Assembly: GCA_949373145.1 (NCBI GenBank) | Contig: CASICI010000012.1 | Span: 1 to 64,000 of the forward strand | Reading direction: 5' to 3' | DNA from: an uncultured Phycisphaerales bacterium | GTDB taxonomy: Bacteria > Planctomycetota > Phycisphaerae > Phycisphaerales > SM1A02 | DNA: 64,000 bases | Part shown: one piece after another, positions 9,789-19,832 of the stretch | Position numbering within the stretch: position 1 is the first letter of the stretch | How the letters are laid out: the number at the start of each line of letters is the position of its first letter | The notes under the pieces: generated by a model | Told to the model about the DNA's origin: nothing | What the model saw: the letters and a program-made list of their open reading frames with translations, nothing else | Databases searched by the model: none | Program-made: the position numbers and the translations under genes

Positions 9789-11312
9789 ATGTCATCTGAT
9801 TTCATTCCTATTAAACGAGCATTAATATCGCTATCTGATAAAACTAATATTGAAATAATAGTAAGTATAATTAAAAAATATAATATTGAAGTACTTTCTA
9901 CTGGTGGAACAGCAAAATTACTTAGGAGGCATGATATCAATGTAAAAGATGTTTCAGATTATACCGATTTTCCAGAGATGTTAGATGGGAGAGTAAAAAC
10001 ACTGCACCCTAAAATACATGGTGGCTTATTAGGAAGATACAATTTATCAACTCATAAAAGCGAGATGAAAAAAAATAATATTGACCCTATAAACTTGGTA
10101 ATAGTCAATTTATATCCTTTTTCAGATGCTGTTAAAAACAATCTAAATTTTGATGAATGTATTGAAAATATTGATATAGGGGGGCCCTCTATGATTAGGT
10201 CTGCCGCAAAAAATCATGAGAATGTTTGCATTATTACTAATCCCGATGACTATGAAGGCTTCCAAAAAATTTTAGATAAAAATAATTGCTCTACAACTCT
10301 GGAGGATAGAAAATTATATGCAGCAAAAGCTTTTGCTAAAACAGCCTATTACGATAGTTTAATTTCTGAATGGTTTAATAAGGAAGTAAATATTAAATGG
10401 CCTGAGACTATAACTATTGCAGGAAAATTATCTAATGAATTAAGGTATGGTGAAAACCCTCATCAAGAATCTGCTGTTTATAAAAACCCTAATCACAAAT
10501 TAAATGGGATTGTTAAATCTAAATTGCTCCAAGGTAAAAAATTGTCCTATAATAACCTTAATGACTCTGATGCTGCATACGAATTAATTAAAGAATTTGT
10601 AGATCCTACTATAGCTATTATAAAGCATGCTAATCCGTGTGGAATAGCTTCTAATAAAATAATTGTAGAAGCTTGGAAAGATGCATTAAGAACAGATCCT
10701 CAAAGTGCCTTTGGAGGAATAGTTGCATGTAATAGAGAGATTACAGAAGAACTGGCAAACAATATGAATAAAATATTTTTAGAAGTAATTATAGCGCCTG
10801 CATTTTCTGCAGAGGCAATAAAAATATTCTCTTCAAAAAAAAATCTTAGGCTCTTAAAAACAAATGCAACAGATAATGAAACGGTCATAGAGCATAGAAT
10901 TGTGAAAGACTTATATGATGGTTTTTTAATGCAAGATAGGGATTTAGAAACATTAAATATAGACCATTTAAATGTTGTAACAATTAAAAAGCCTAATAAA
11001 AAAGAATATAGAGACTTAATATTTGCATTTAAAGTAGCGAAGCACGTTAAATCTAATGCTATAATTTATGCAAAGAATAATGCTACAGTAGGTATAGGAG
11101 CAGGCCAAATGAGCAGGATTGACTCGTCACAAATCGCTACTATCAAGTCTCAAAATGCCTCTAAATTAGCTGGGTTAGATAAAAGTATGGCCGAAGGTTC
11201 TGTTGTAGCATCCGACGCATTTTTTCCCTTTGCAGATGGCCTAATAGCAGCAGCAGAGGCTGGTGTCACATCCATAATTCAGCCTGGTGGCTCTATAAGT
11301 ACTCTGCGTTGA
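9789..11312 (+). CDS. purH: Bifunctional AICAR transformylase/IMP cyclohydrolase, 3' truncated by adaptor
   Basis: RALISLSDKTNIEIIV, STGGTAKLL, LDGRVKTLHPKIHGGLL, FGGIVACNREIT, ASDAFFPFADGL, GVTSIIQPGGSI; last residues STLR come from primer sequence. Confidence 0.95.
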   Translation: MSSDFIPIKRALISLSDKTNIEIIVSIIKKYNIEVLSTGGTAKLLRRHDINVKDVSDYTDFPEMLDGRVKTLHPKIHGGLLGRYNLSTHKSEMKKNNIDPINLVIVNLYPFSDAVKNNLNFDECIENIDIGGPSMIRSAAKNHENVCIITNPDDYEGFQKILDKNNCSTTLEDRKLYAAKAFAKTAYYDSLISEWFNKEVNIKWPETITIAGKLSNELRYGENPHQESAVYKNPNHKLNGIVKSKLLQGKKLSYNNLNDSDAAYELIKEFVDPTIAIIKHANPCGIASNKIIVEAWKDALRTDPQSAFGGIVACNREITEELANNMNKIFLEVIIAPAFSAEAIKIFSSKKNLRLLKTNATDNETVIEHRIVKDLYDGFLMQDRDLETLNIDHLNVVTIKKPNKKEYRDLIFAFKVAKHVKSNAIIYAKNNATVGIGAGQMSRIDSSQIATIKSQNASKLAGLDKSMAEGSVVASDAFFPFADGLIAAAEAGVTSIIQPGGSISTLR

Positions 11313-11348
11313 TACCACTGCTTAAGCAGTGGTATCAACGCAGAGTAC
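11299..11348. repeat. Perfect 50-bp palindrome: two head-to-head SMART/SMARTer PCR primer copies (synthetic adaptor)
   Basis: 11324-11348 = AAGCAGTGGTATCAACGCAGAGTAC; 11299-11323 is its exact reverse complement. Confidence 0.97.
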
Positions 11349-11495
11349 TATGAAGCCTTGTATCGATCGTTCGAACTCGAACCGAACGAACCGACGATCC
11401 GTCAGCAACTCGTGGACATTCTGAACGCGGAAGGACGTGTTCGAGAGGCCGAAGCGGTTTCAAGAGGCGAGATGCCCGAATCAAGATCGCAATGA
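11349..11495 (+). CDS. C-terminal fragment of a protein, possibly TPR-like, truncated at adaptor
   Basis: Open frame from the adaptor: YEALYRSFELEPNEPTIRQQLVDILNAEGRVREAEAVSRGEMPESRSQ*. Confidence 0.5.
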   Translation, partial: YEALYRSFELEPNEPTIRQQLVDILNAEGRVREAEAVSRGEMPESRSQ

Positions 11496-11502
11496 AGGCG
11501 AG

Positions 11503-13023
11503 TCAGCCCTGCAGCATCTCGAGGAGCTTCGCCTGAACCGCCTTGGCGTCCGCGGATCCTCTGGCCGATTTCATGACGTGACCGGTGAGACGGCCAAGAG
11601 CGGCGACCTTGCCGCCTCGGACGTCATCCGCGGCCTGTTCGTTGGCTTCGATGGCCGAGGCACACCATGCTTCAAGCTGGGAGTCATCAAGCACGACGAG
11701 GAGACCTGCCTGCTCGGCGATCTCGCGGGCGGTAGCGTCGGACGTTTCGAGGAGCGTCAACAAGGCATCGATCGACTGTGCGCCCAGTTCATTCAATCGA
11801 CGCAACTCGAGGACGCCGGCAAGCTGTTGAGGGCTGGTGCCAAGACGCGATGGCGGAAGTCCTGCTTCGTTGGAACGTTTGGCGACCTGGTTGAGGATCA
11901 ATTTCGAGACCGCGGCAGAATCCCCGGCACAGGCGGATTCCATGGCGACCTGCTCGAAGTAGATGGCGGTGTCGGGTTCCTCAAGGAGGGCGTCGGCATC
12001 CGCAGGACGCACTCCGAGAGTCTCGATGTACCGCACCCGCTTGGCTGCTGGAAGTTCGGTCAGTCTCGCACGGACGGTCTCCAACCAGGCCTCGTCCACG
12101 ATGACCGGAACGAGATCCGGATCGGGGAAATAACGGTAGTCGTGAGCGTCCTCTTTTTCGCGCTGAAGGACGGTGACGAGTTTTTCATCATCCCAACCAC
12201 GAGTCGCCTTGGCGCCGGGCCCCATCACACGACCATCCTGCCTCCAGGCGATCTCCTGACGGTCGTATTCATGTTCGATGGCCCCGCGGACGGCTCTGAA
12301 TGAATTGAGATTCTTGACCTCGACGATGGGCGTGCAGATCGTGCGACCGTCCTCGAGGTCCATCTCGAGGTTGATGTTGGGCTCGAAACGCATGTGCCCG
12401 CGCTGCATGACGCCCTGAGTCACACCAAGAAATCGACAAAGCTGCCGCAGGTCCTGGCCGAAGGTCACGACATCCTGGGCATCATCGAAGTCGGGATGGG
12501 TGACGATCTCCAGAAGAGGCGTACCGGCTCGGTTCAGATCCACGAGAGACCCTTGAAAGCGCCCCCCACCGGGCAGCTCATGGCCCAGTTTTCCGGTGTC
12601 TTCTTCAAGATGCGCACGAACGATCCCGATGCGTCGATCCTCACCCGAAGAGGCCCGGATCATGAACTGGCCGTCATGGCACAGAGGCAGATCGTACTGC
12701 GAGATCTGATAGCCCTTGGGAAGATCCGGGTAGTAGTAGTTCTTTCGATCCCACTTGGAAAAGCGCGCGATCTCGCATTCGAGTGCGAGACCGACCAACA
12801 TCGACATCTCGACCGCTGCACGGTTCATCACCGGCAGAGTGCCCGGGAGTGCGGCGACCACGGGATCGACCAACGTGTTTGGTGCGCTGTTCTCGAAATC
12901 AGGATGAGCGACGTTCGGTGTTCGCGTGAACATCTTGGAACGAGTCTGCAACTCGACGTGGATCTCGAGGCCGACCTTCAGTCGCTTCGAGATGATCTTC
13001 GACTCGGACGAGGTGTCGTTCAT
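11503..13023 (-). CDS. gatB: Aspartyl/glutamyl-tRNA amidotransferase subunit B
   Basis: LKVGLEIHVELQTRSKMFT, KNYYYPDLPKGYQISQYDLPL, DYRYFPDPDLVPV. Confidence 0.97.
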   Translation of the reverse strand: MNDTSSESKIISKRLKVGLEIHVELQTRSKMFTRTPNVAHPDFENSAPNTLVDPVVAALPGTLPVMNRAAVEMSMLVGLALECEIARFSKWDRKNYYYPDLPKGYQISQYDLPLCHDGQFMIRASSGEDRRIGIVRAHLEEDTGKLGHELPGGGRFQGSLVDLNRAGTPLLEIVTHPDFDDAQDVVTFGQDLRQLCRFLGVTQGVMQRGHMRFEPNINLEMDLEDGRTICTPIVEVKNLNSFRAVRGAIEHEYDRQEIAWRQDGRVMGPGAKATRGWDDEKLVTVLQREKEDAHDYRYFPDPDLVPVIVDEAWLETVRARLTELPAAKRVRYIETLGVRPADADALLEEPDTAIYFEQVAMESACAGDSAAVSKLILNQVAKRSNEAGLPPSRLGTSPQQLAGVLELRRLNELGAQSIDALLTLLETSDATAREIAEQAGLLVVLDDSQLEAWCASAIEANEQAADDVRGGKVAALGRLTGHVMKSARGSADAKAVQAKLLEMLQG

Positions 13024-13041
13024 GATCAGGTTTCGAACGTC

Positions 13042-13578
13042 CTATTCGGCGACTTCGACCACCGATGCGGTCACCATGGCTGGGGCATCACCGACCGGAG
13101 CACCGGAGTTGGGGTCGACCTGAACGGCGGCGATCTTCTCGACCACGTCCATGCCTTCGATCACCTTGCCGAAGCCCGTGTACTGGTTGTCCAGATGCTG
13201 GCAGTGGTCTCTGGTGAGGCAGATGAAGAACTGCGAGCTCGCGGAATCAGGATCCGCGGAGCGAGCCATCGACAGAACACCGGGATGATGTTCACGATCG
13301 TTGAACTCTGCCTTGAGTCGGCGAGGTCCATCACCGGTGCCGTTGCCCTTGGGGCATCCGCCCTGGATCACGAAACCGGGAATGATTCGGTGGAAGGTCA
13401 GACCATCGTAGAACCCGTCTCGAGCGAGCGAGAGGAAGTTGTCGACGTGATTCGGGGCGACATCGTCCCAGAGTTCGACGGTGATCGGGCCATGTGATGT
13501 TTCGATATTGACTGTGGGGTAGCTCATGCGATCAGGGTAGCGCAGAAGCGGCTTCCCTGCCTCATCGAGGCTCGTCAA
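13042..13578 (-). CDS. Peptidyl-prolyl cis-trans isomerase (cyclophilin type)
   Basis: NFLSLARDGFYDGLTFHRIIPGFVIQGGCPKGNGTGDGP, SQFFICL. Confidence 0.95.
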   Translation of the reverse strand: MTSLDEAGKPLLRYPDRMSYPTVNIETSHGPITVELWDDVAPNHVDNFLSLARDGFYDGLTFHRIIPGFVIQGGCPKGNGTGDGPRRLKAEFNDREHHPGVLSMARSADPDSASSQFFICLTRDHCQHLDNQYTGFGKVIEGMDVVEKIAAVQVDPNSGAPVGDAPAMVTASVVEVAE

Positions 13579-13865
13579 CGTTGAATATTCGACGACGACG
13601 AGGTGGGTCGCCAGCGCGTGGGCAGGAGATAGTTCCGGCCTTGGTACCGAGTGATCTCACCACTGAGCAGGATTGATTCAGGAAGATCGCTCTGAGCGGC
13701 TCGCCTTTGAAGCTTCTCCAGGAGCAGGCAGGGAAGAATCTCCATCGTGGGATCGCGCTGATCGGCCGCTTCGGACGAGAAGAGAATGCGCCAGGTCCCA
13801 GATCTCTGATCGCGCAGAATCGAACATCGCCTGTTCTGAATTCGATCCCCTTCCGCCATCGTCAT
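13575..13865 (-). CDS. Hypothetical protein with NYLLPT motif
   Basis: 96-aa ORF; start overlaps the upstream ORF stop (ATGA); shares G-x-W...YxGxNYLLPT with the upstream ORF. Confidence 0.55.
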   Translation of the reverse strand: MTMAEGDRIQNRRCSILRDQRSGTWRILFSSEAADQRDPTMEILPCLLLEKLQRRAAQSDLPESILLSGEITRYQGRNYLLPTRWRPTSSSSNIQR

Positions 13866-14512
13866 GCTCGTCCCGGTGGAATGCCCTCCCGCGTGGCCTC
13901 GGGCGTGGTCTCGGGCGTGGTCTCGGAACTGACGGGCAGTGAGCCCAGTCGGCTGCGAAGACGTTCTTCGAGACGATCCGCGGTGTCATCCGCGTCATCG
14001 AGCGAGTTTCGAGGGGAGCGCGAGGGTTCGGCTCCGGTTGCCGCGGGCTCACCCGCGGGGATCACTTCGGACTGATCATCCATGCTCAAGTCGGAGATCG
14101 CCGTCAACAGAGTCGGAAGGAGGTAGTTCATTCCACGGTAGACGGTGACTCGAGCCGAGATCTCGAACCGAGGCAGCTCCTTGGAGGACTCGATTCGGGA
14201 CACCGCATCAGCCAGAGCTGAACTGGGCAGCAGCCCGAATGTTCTTCCGTACCGAGTCGCCTGCAGACCCTCGGCGACATCATTGTGAAAACGCCAGAAC
14301 CCAGTGCCCGAGTCGAAGTGAATGGTTCCCGGAACCTGATTGAGAAAAGTCCCTTCACGAAGCAAGGGCGTCCTTGAATCATCGTCAGGTCTGAGAATGG
14401 GAGCCGTCTGGGCGTCTCGTACCGCATTCGCGGTCACAGTCCGATCAGTGGGTTGATCGGTGGCGGCCTGCAGCAGACAGGTCAGTGAGAAAATGAGAAG
14501 AATCGGAGTCAT
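13862..14512 (-). CDS. Hypothetical secreted protein with NYLLPT motif
   Basis: Signal-like N-terminus, GFWRF...VTVYRGMNYLLPT; C-terminal TPETTPETTPEATRE low-complexity repeat. Confidence 0.6.
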   Translation of the reverse strand: MTPILLIFSLTCLLQAATDQPTDRTVTANAVRDAQTAPILRPDDDSRTPLLREGTFLNQVPGTIHFDSGTGFWRFHNDVAEGLQATRYGRTFGLLPSSALADAVSRIESSKELPRFEISARVTVYRGMNYLLPTLLTAISDLSMDDQSEVIPAGEPAATGAEPSRSPRNSLDDADDTADRLEERLRSRLGSLPVSSETTPETTPEATREGIPPGRA

Positions 14513-14608
14513 CTGGATGAATCCTACCCAGAATCGGTCGAAGAGAGAAACTCGCGACGGTTCGATTGACCGTTTCCATCCGCTGTGTCAAGATATTGAA
14601 TCAGCGAC

Positions 14609-14682
14609 GGCCGAGTACCCAAGTGGTCTAAGGGGACGGATTGCAAATCCGTTATTCGTGGGTTCGAATCCCACCTCGGCCT
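14609..14682 (+). tRNA. tRNA-Cys (GCA)
   Basis: Acceptor GGCCGAG/CTCGGCC, anticodon stem-loop ACGGA-TTGCAAA-TCCGT, T-arm GTGGG-TTCGAAT-CCCAC; CCA not encoded. Confidence 0.95.
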
Positions 14683-14713
14683 TTTCTTCCACCGCTCCCA
14701 GGATGAGAACCAG

Positions 14714-16576
14714 TCAGCCGGTTCCCCAGGAGGCAAGCAACGCAGCAAGATCGGCACCACCCACGACGCCATCGCCGTCGAGGTCATTCTCTGCAGTGCC
14801 CCACGACGCCAGCAAGGAGGCCAGATCGATGCCGTTCACGATGCCATCATTGTTCAAGTCTCCGGGAATTCCCTCGGACTCGAGCGAGACGGAGATCGTG
14901 AGTGACAAGGTGCTCGACCGTGCTCCCGGGAGTGGCTGATCATCGATGGCGATCTGCAGTGAGTAGTCGGTCGTGGTCAGACTCAGCGCCCCTGGATCAA
15001 TCCGAAGCACGAGGTTCGAACTCTGGCCGCCGATCTGACCGGACGGCAGGGTCTCGAGCGTCAGCGCGCCCAGAAGACCCGTGATCGAAGTGACCGAACA
15101 CGTGGCCTGAAGGGAGGAATGGTCGAAGTTGTGCACTGGAATCTCGATCTCGAACGAAGGGTCGTCGGATGAGACCTCCACCGTGAGCAGGTCGTCGGTG
15201 ACGAGCGCGTCCGCGGACAAGGACGCCTGCGAAGAAGCGATGATGGTCGCGTTGGTCTCCAACGTGACATTGGAGCCCCCCACATCCTGACCGAGTCCCT
15301 GAATGCTGATCGTGCCGAAGAGATCACCGATCGTGCTGGTGTTCAGGTTGAGGTTCACGACGTCGAAATTCGGGAAACGAGCGACGTCCATGATGGTGTC
15401 GTCGCCCAGCACGCCGTTGAGACCTTCGACGATCGCAGGACAGGAGTCGACGAGATCACCGGGCGCGGTGTTCGAGACCTGGACGGCGACCGGGTAGTTC
15501 GCATTTTGAATGATCAACCCGAGTTCATCGGGAGTCAGGGCCGCGATACGGGCGGGGACTTGATAATCGCAGAGAATCGGGACGTGGTCACTGGCGTCGA
15601 AGATGTCGTCGGCCAATTGGTTGGAACGGGAGGTCTGCCCGGGGAAATAGCTGTTGTTTCCGCTGTTGATCGAAGTGTTGTAGTGATTTCCGTCATTTCC
15701 GACGACGCGGTAGTCCACCAGGGACAGACCGGAACCATCCAGAAGGCCCTCGGTGACGAAGTGGAAATCGAACCGGTCATCCATTCCCCCGCCGATGAGT
15801 CCGTTCGAACTTGCGGAGAGACGGGGTGACTGGGTGTGCTTGATCGCGTTGGATGAGCCGGACCAACTCCCGGAACCGAGCGGATCGACCGCTTGCTTGG
15901 GGCCGGCCGCAGTCATGATCTGGTAGGCCGACTCATTGTTGCTGTAGATGTTGAAGTCACCCACGAAGATTGCGTGAGCCCCACTGGGCAGGCCATCGGC
16001 ATTGGCGCGCACGCTGGTGGCGCCCTGCTCTCTATCAATCTGGTCACTTGATCCGGTGCCGGCCTTGAGGTGGCTTGAATAGACGTAGAGATCGAAGGTG
16101 TAGTTGTTCAATCGCAACTGCCAACGGTCGGTGTTTCGCCCCGCACCGGTGAAGATGTCCCGATGTCCCGAAGCGATCTCGGTGACGGTGTCGTCTCGAT
16201 AGAAAAGCACCTGGGCGCCGGCCGAACCGTTTTCGAATGGCGTCGAGGTGTAGGTGGCACGGACGTAGTCATACGCAGGATGCGCCGCAGCGATGAGGCT
16301 CGAAAGAGCATTGACATCGGTGGCACGGATTTCCTGGAAGATGTAGAGATGCGGCGCAGCAGAGATGCCCTCGACATCATCCGATTCGATCTCGGCGAAT
16401 ACCGACTCGATCGCCGAGGAGTCTCCCTTGAGATTGGCCAGATTCCAACTGACGACTCTGAAGTTCGCACTTGCCTGGGAGACAAGAACACAGACGCCGA
16501 AACAGAGTGCCAGAAAGGCATGCAGACGGTATGTACGAGAAAATGGGGTCAATGGGGAAACCTCCGGTTCTCTCAA
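14714..16576 (-). CDS. Secreted endonuclease/exonuclease/phosphatase-fold protein with C-terminal dockerin-like repeats
   Basis: [35 protein letters not shown]-terminal [23 protein letters not shown]...[23 protein letters not shown]. Confidence 0.88.
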   Translation of the reverse strand: MREPEVSPLTPFSRTYRLHAFLALCFGVCVLVSQASANFRVVSWNLANLKGDSSAIESVFAEIESDDVEGISAAPHLYIFQEIRATDVNALSSLIAAAHPAYDYVRATYTSTPFENGSAGAQVLFYRDDTVTEIASGHRDIFTGAGRNTDRWQLRLNNYTFDLYVYSSHLKAGTGSSDQIDREQGATSVRANADGLPSGAHAIFVGDFNIYSNNESAYQIMTAAGPKQAVDPLGSGSWSGSSNAIKHTQSPRLSASSNGLIGGGMDDRFDFHFVTEGLLDGSGLSLVDYRVVGNDGNHYNTSINSGNNSYFPGQTSRSNQLADDIFDASDHVPILCDYQVPARIAALTPDELGLIIQNANYPVAVQVSNTAPGDLVDSCPAIVEGLNGVLGDDTIMDVARFPNFDVVNLNLNTSTIGDLFGTISIQGLGQDVGGSNVTLETNATIIASSQASLSADALVTDDLLTVEVSSDDPSFEIEIPVHNFDHSSLQATCSVTSITGLLGALTLETLPSGQIGGQSSNLVLRIDPGALSLTTTDYSLQIAIDDQPLPGARSSTLSLTISVSLESEGIPGDLNNDGIVNGIDLASLLASWGTAENDLDGDGVVGGADLAALLASWGTG

Positions 16577-16690
16577 AGATAACCCGGAGATGGCGGAGTC
16601 CCAGTGCCTTTTTTCTGATCAGGGAAGATATCGAGCGGCAGAGTCATATCAGACCCGGATCAGGGGGTGACGAAGCTCGATTGAAGCCTC

Positions 16691-16966
16691 TCAGGCGGCC
16701 CGAGGGCCCTCGCTCTGATCGAAATGCCCGAGACAACCAAGCTTGTTCGCGAGGTCATCGATGCGACGACTCACGTCATCGACGGCGTCGAGCGCCCGCA
16801 GACTGTTTTCCGACATGGCTGACATTGGAATGTCGTCGAACGAACTCCAGACACCGGTCAGACGAAGTCCGTCGGTTTCCGACATGTTCGAACGTGATTG
16901 AGTTGATTCGTTGTGATTTGAAATCATTGTGGTGGCTCCCTCGAAATGGCTTTCCGGAGGTTGCAT
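16691..16966 (-). CDS. Small hypothetical protein
   Basis: 91-aa ORF, probable start at internal MISNHNES; no family recognised. Confidence 0.3.
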   Translation of the reverse strand: MQPPESHFEGATTMISNHNESTQSRSNMSETDGLRLTGVWSSFDDIPMSAMSENSLRALDAVDDVSRRIDDLANKLGCLGHFDQSEGPRAA

Positions 16967-17091
16967 CGACCGAAGTCTCAGGCGACTTTCGTCATGCTTC
17001 CATAATGCGGGGGGAAATCAGAGGATGTTGTTCACGTTGAAATCGATTGCCGGGATTTTCGGACGTTCCCGTGGGTTATCGAGCACACCGA

Positions 17092-19575
17092 TCAGCCGAT
17101 GTTCGACGAATCGATGCCGATGTTCTCATCGAAGATGCGACGTGAACGACGAAGTCTGGCGTAGACGCCGCCTCCAAGAAGACCGATGACGACGACCGAA
17201 CCACCGAACGCCAGTCCCGCGGTCTGGAACTGTCCCGATGTGACTGGAACGGGATCGTTGACCACGAGGCGACCATCGGAGGTCACGATGTCGACTCTTG
17301 CGCCATCACCCCGACGCGCGAGCTGGCGCTGCGATTCCGAGGAGAGCGTGGTGACGACGCTTTCCAGAAGACGTTGCGTCTCAAGAGGCGAGCTTCCGTT
17401 GAGTCGGATCTGGAGCATTCCAGGCTCGACCTCGGTGACGACCATGTTGTCACCGAGCAACGCGGACGATGCCGCGACGGAATACGCGCCACCAAGCGAT
17501 GCGCTCTGGAATCGGTTGAAGACGGACTTGACGAAGAGTTCATCCGAAAGAAGTGCCTTGTGCCATTCATTCCAGGATGCCGCGGTCGAATCATCGAGAG
17601 CACCGCCGGTGATCGGGTGCGCGCGAACGAGGGCGGTCGAAGCGACCGTGCCCGGTGCGAACCAACGCGTTCCGAACCAGCATGCCGTGGCGATGACCAC
17701 GAGAAAAAGCGAAATCTTGACCACAGTACCGGCGGTGGTGTGACAGGCCCAGCGACGCATCATTCGTGATTCAAGCTCGGTCATTTCGTGACGACGACGC
17801 ACCATGTCCTCCTGTTCGACTCGAATGAGCCGTTCGGATTCGATGGAGGAACCGGTGCTTCCGCCGGGAGCGTCGGATCGGTCGGCGAGAAGACGACGCA
17901 TCTCTCGGAGACGAACCCGTCGAAGTTGAAGATGTGATGCGAAGGCTGAAAGGCGCTTGGCCTGATCCCGGAGAATCTGAGCATCGGACGAGACGTCACC
18001 CGGCTCGACGTTCGGTCTGGATTCGAGTTCTTCATTGCGCATCTGCAACTCGCAGAGATGACGGTCCTTCTCCGTGATTTGTTCTTCACAGGACCGAGCG
18101 TGCGTTTCGAGCGTCTCGATCTCACAACGAGCTTCATCAAGCTGTTCGAGAAGCTGTGCGTCCTCATCGGTCGAACTTCGTTCCGAGACCTGCTCGAGAC
18201 GTTCGTTCAAGGTCTTGACCATGGACTCGTGCTCGGCCAGCGACACGCAGGATTCGAGTTCCGCTCTGAGTCGAGCAAGCTCTTCCTGAGATTGCAGAAG
18301 CTCCTCGGAGTCGAAGTCGCCCTGAGGTGCGGGAGCATGGTTCAGTTGGTCGTGAGCCTCTTCCAGATCACGACTCAACGTCACCATGCGTTCTTCAAGT
18401 TCACGACATCGCGAGATGGCGATGGCCCCCTCATCGAACTGCGATGCCTGGTCCGAGACTGCCTGGGCAAGCGCCTGCAATCGATCCATGGCGAGTTCGA
18501 GATTGGCCTTGATCTCATCACGTTCCTTGATCGCGGACATGGCGGATCGAGCGGAGTCATCGAGTTCCGACCGACAAGACTGCAGTTCGCTGGTGATCTC
18601 GAGATGTTCCGATTCGAGTTTCTCGATGACGCCTGCAGCGGATTCCAGCTCGGCGGCGAGTTCCAACGTGCCCGACTTCAATGATTCGGATTCCGCCTTG
18701 AACGACTCCACTCGAGAATTCGATTCCTCGAGGCTGCTGTCCATCTCCTCACGAAGACGGTCCGCCTGCTCTGCGAACGACGCACGAATCGATTCGGTGT
18801 CGGCCACGGACTGCCGTGCGGATTCAAGTTCGGCGACCAGCTCGAGCGAGCTCGTCTTCAATGATTCAGCTTCGGCCTTGAACGACTCGGCTCGAGAGTT
18901 GGATTCCTCGAGGGTGCTGTTCATCTGCTCGTGCTGCCGACGAAGACCGTCCGCCTGCTCCTCGAGAGATGCGCGGATGGATTCGGTGTCGGCCACGGCC
19001 TGACGTGCGGATTCGAGTTCCGCCTTGAGTTGATCGGCTTCGATTCCAAAATCGACGCGAGCATTTTCAAGCTCCGCCCTCTCACCGGAAAGTCGTCCTC
19101 GTTCGAGCACGATTTCGGTCTTGTCCTCTTCGAATCGTGCACGAAGATCCGTGATCTCCTGCTCGCGACGGATCATGTCACCGGAATCGGATTCAAGCGC
19201 ACTGCGCATGATTTCCAACGACTCATCACGCTCGATGCACTGATTTTCACGTTTGACGAGATCTTCAAGCCGGCTGGTCAATTCGAGTTCGAGTGTTTCC
19301 AGTCGCTTGGATTCTTCGCAAATGGACTGCTCACGTCGGCTGAGATCCTCGCGACGAGACTCAAGCGTCTGGATCTCACTGGATCGATTCACCTGAGCGC
19401 TCTTCATCTTCTCGAGTTGGTCCTCGACCGAGGCGATGAGATTCATGACATCATTGGTGGAATTCTGACTCCCATCACCTGAAGTCTCCTCAGGAGACCG
19501 TGCAGAGTCAGAGACCTGGCTCTGATCGGATTCGGGGAGGGTTTCATTGAATTCAGGGCGTGTTGGCTCGGTCAT
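17092..19575 (-). CDS. Large coiled-coil membrane protein with C-terminal Wzz/chain-length-determinant-like region
   Basis: Start chosen at MTEPTRPEFNE; long Glu/Ser/Leu-rich heptads followed by two TM segments flanking a Wzz-like region. Confidence 0.65.
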   Translation of the reverse strand: MTEPTRPEFNETLPESDQSQVSDSARSPEETSGDGSQNSTNDVMNLIASVEDQLEKMKSAQVNRSSEIQTLESRREDLSRREQSICEESKRLETLELELTSRLEDLVKRENQCIERDESLEIMRSALESDSGDMIRREQEITDLRARFEEDKTEIVLERGRLSGERAELENARVDFGIEADQLKAELESARQAVADTESIRASLEEQADGLRRQHEQMNSTLEESNSRAESFKAEAESLKTSSLELVAELESARQSVADTESIRASFAEQADRLREEMDSSLEESNSRVESFKAESESLKSGTLELAAELESAAGVIEKLESEHLEITSELQSCRSELDDSARSAMSAIKERDEIKANLELAMDRLQALAQAVSDQASQFDEGAIAISRCRELEERMVTLSRDLEEAHDQLNHAPAPQGDFDSEELLQSQEELARLRAELESCVSLAEHESMVKTLNERLEQVSERSSTDEDAQLLEQLDEARCEIETLETHARSCEEQITEKDRHLCELQMRNEELESRPNVEPGDVSSDAQILRDQAKRLSAFASHLQLRRVRLREMRRLLADRSDAPGGSTGSSIESERLIRVEQEDMVRRRHEMTELESRMMRRWACHTTAGTVVKISLFLVVIATACWFGTRWFAPGTVASTALVRAHPITGGALDDSTAASWNEWHKALLSDELFVKSVFNRFQSASLGGAYSVAASSALLGDNMVVTEVEPGMLQIRLNGSSPLETQRLLESVVTTLSSESQRQLARRGDGARVDIVTSDGRLVVNDPVPVTSGQFQTAGLAFGGSVVVIGLLGGGVYARLRRSRRIFDENIGIDSSNIG

Positions 19576-19832
19576 GAGAGACTTCCAGTGCGACGAAAGG
19601 GTTGAGAGACTCGGATCCGGGAGATGAATCGGCAGGTATTGGGGCCGACTGAACCGGGAATGAGGATGATGATGTTCATTCCTGCGGTTACCGGACGAAG
19701 ACCTCTTCAAGCCCCCCCGCCAGAACCCCCGGCAGAAGATCGGTACGGCGCGTTTTTCGAGAATTCCGAGCACCCGGTCGGCAAGGACAAAAACAGGTCG
19801 GTCAGCCCCGGGGGGTCTACACTGTGTGACCA

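Noticed and set aside
9459-11312. Horizontal transfer of purH/CapD from an AT-rich bacterium
   Set aside because: Both ends truncate genes and one end is a synthetic primer, so laboratory chimerism explains it better.
11299-11348. Perfect palindrome as a natural cruciform, recombination site or mobile-element end
   Set aside because: It is exactly two copies of a commercial cDNA/WGA primer and coincides with a gene break, so it is an artefact.
11437-12303. Plus-strand ORF (288 aa) opposite gatB, and similar long antisense ORFs (for example 12394-13497, 46194-47681, 50104-51819, 57098-58807)
   Set aside because: Shadow ORFs typical of GC-rich DNA lying opposite clearly recognisable genes; no family features.
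13880-13935. Short repeats (ggcctcgggcgtggtctcgggcgtggtctcgg) as a CRISPR or regulatory array
   Set aside because: Encodes the TPETTPETTPEATRE low-complexity tract in frame; far too short and spacerless for CRISPR.
16365-17040. Overlapping ORFs in the 16.4-17.0 kb region
   Set aside because: They overlap the nuclease-like gene start or lack coding character; only the small minus-strand ORF 16691-16966 was retained, at low confidence.
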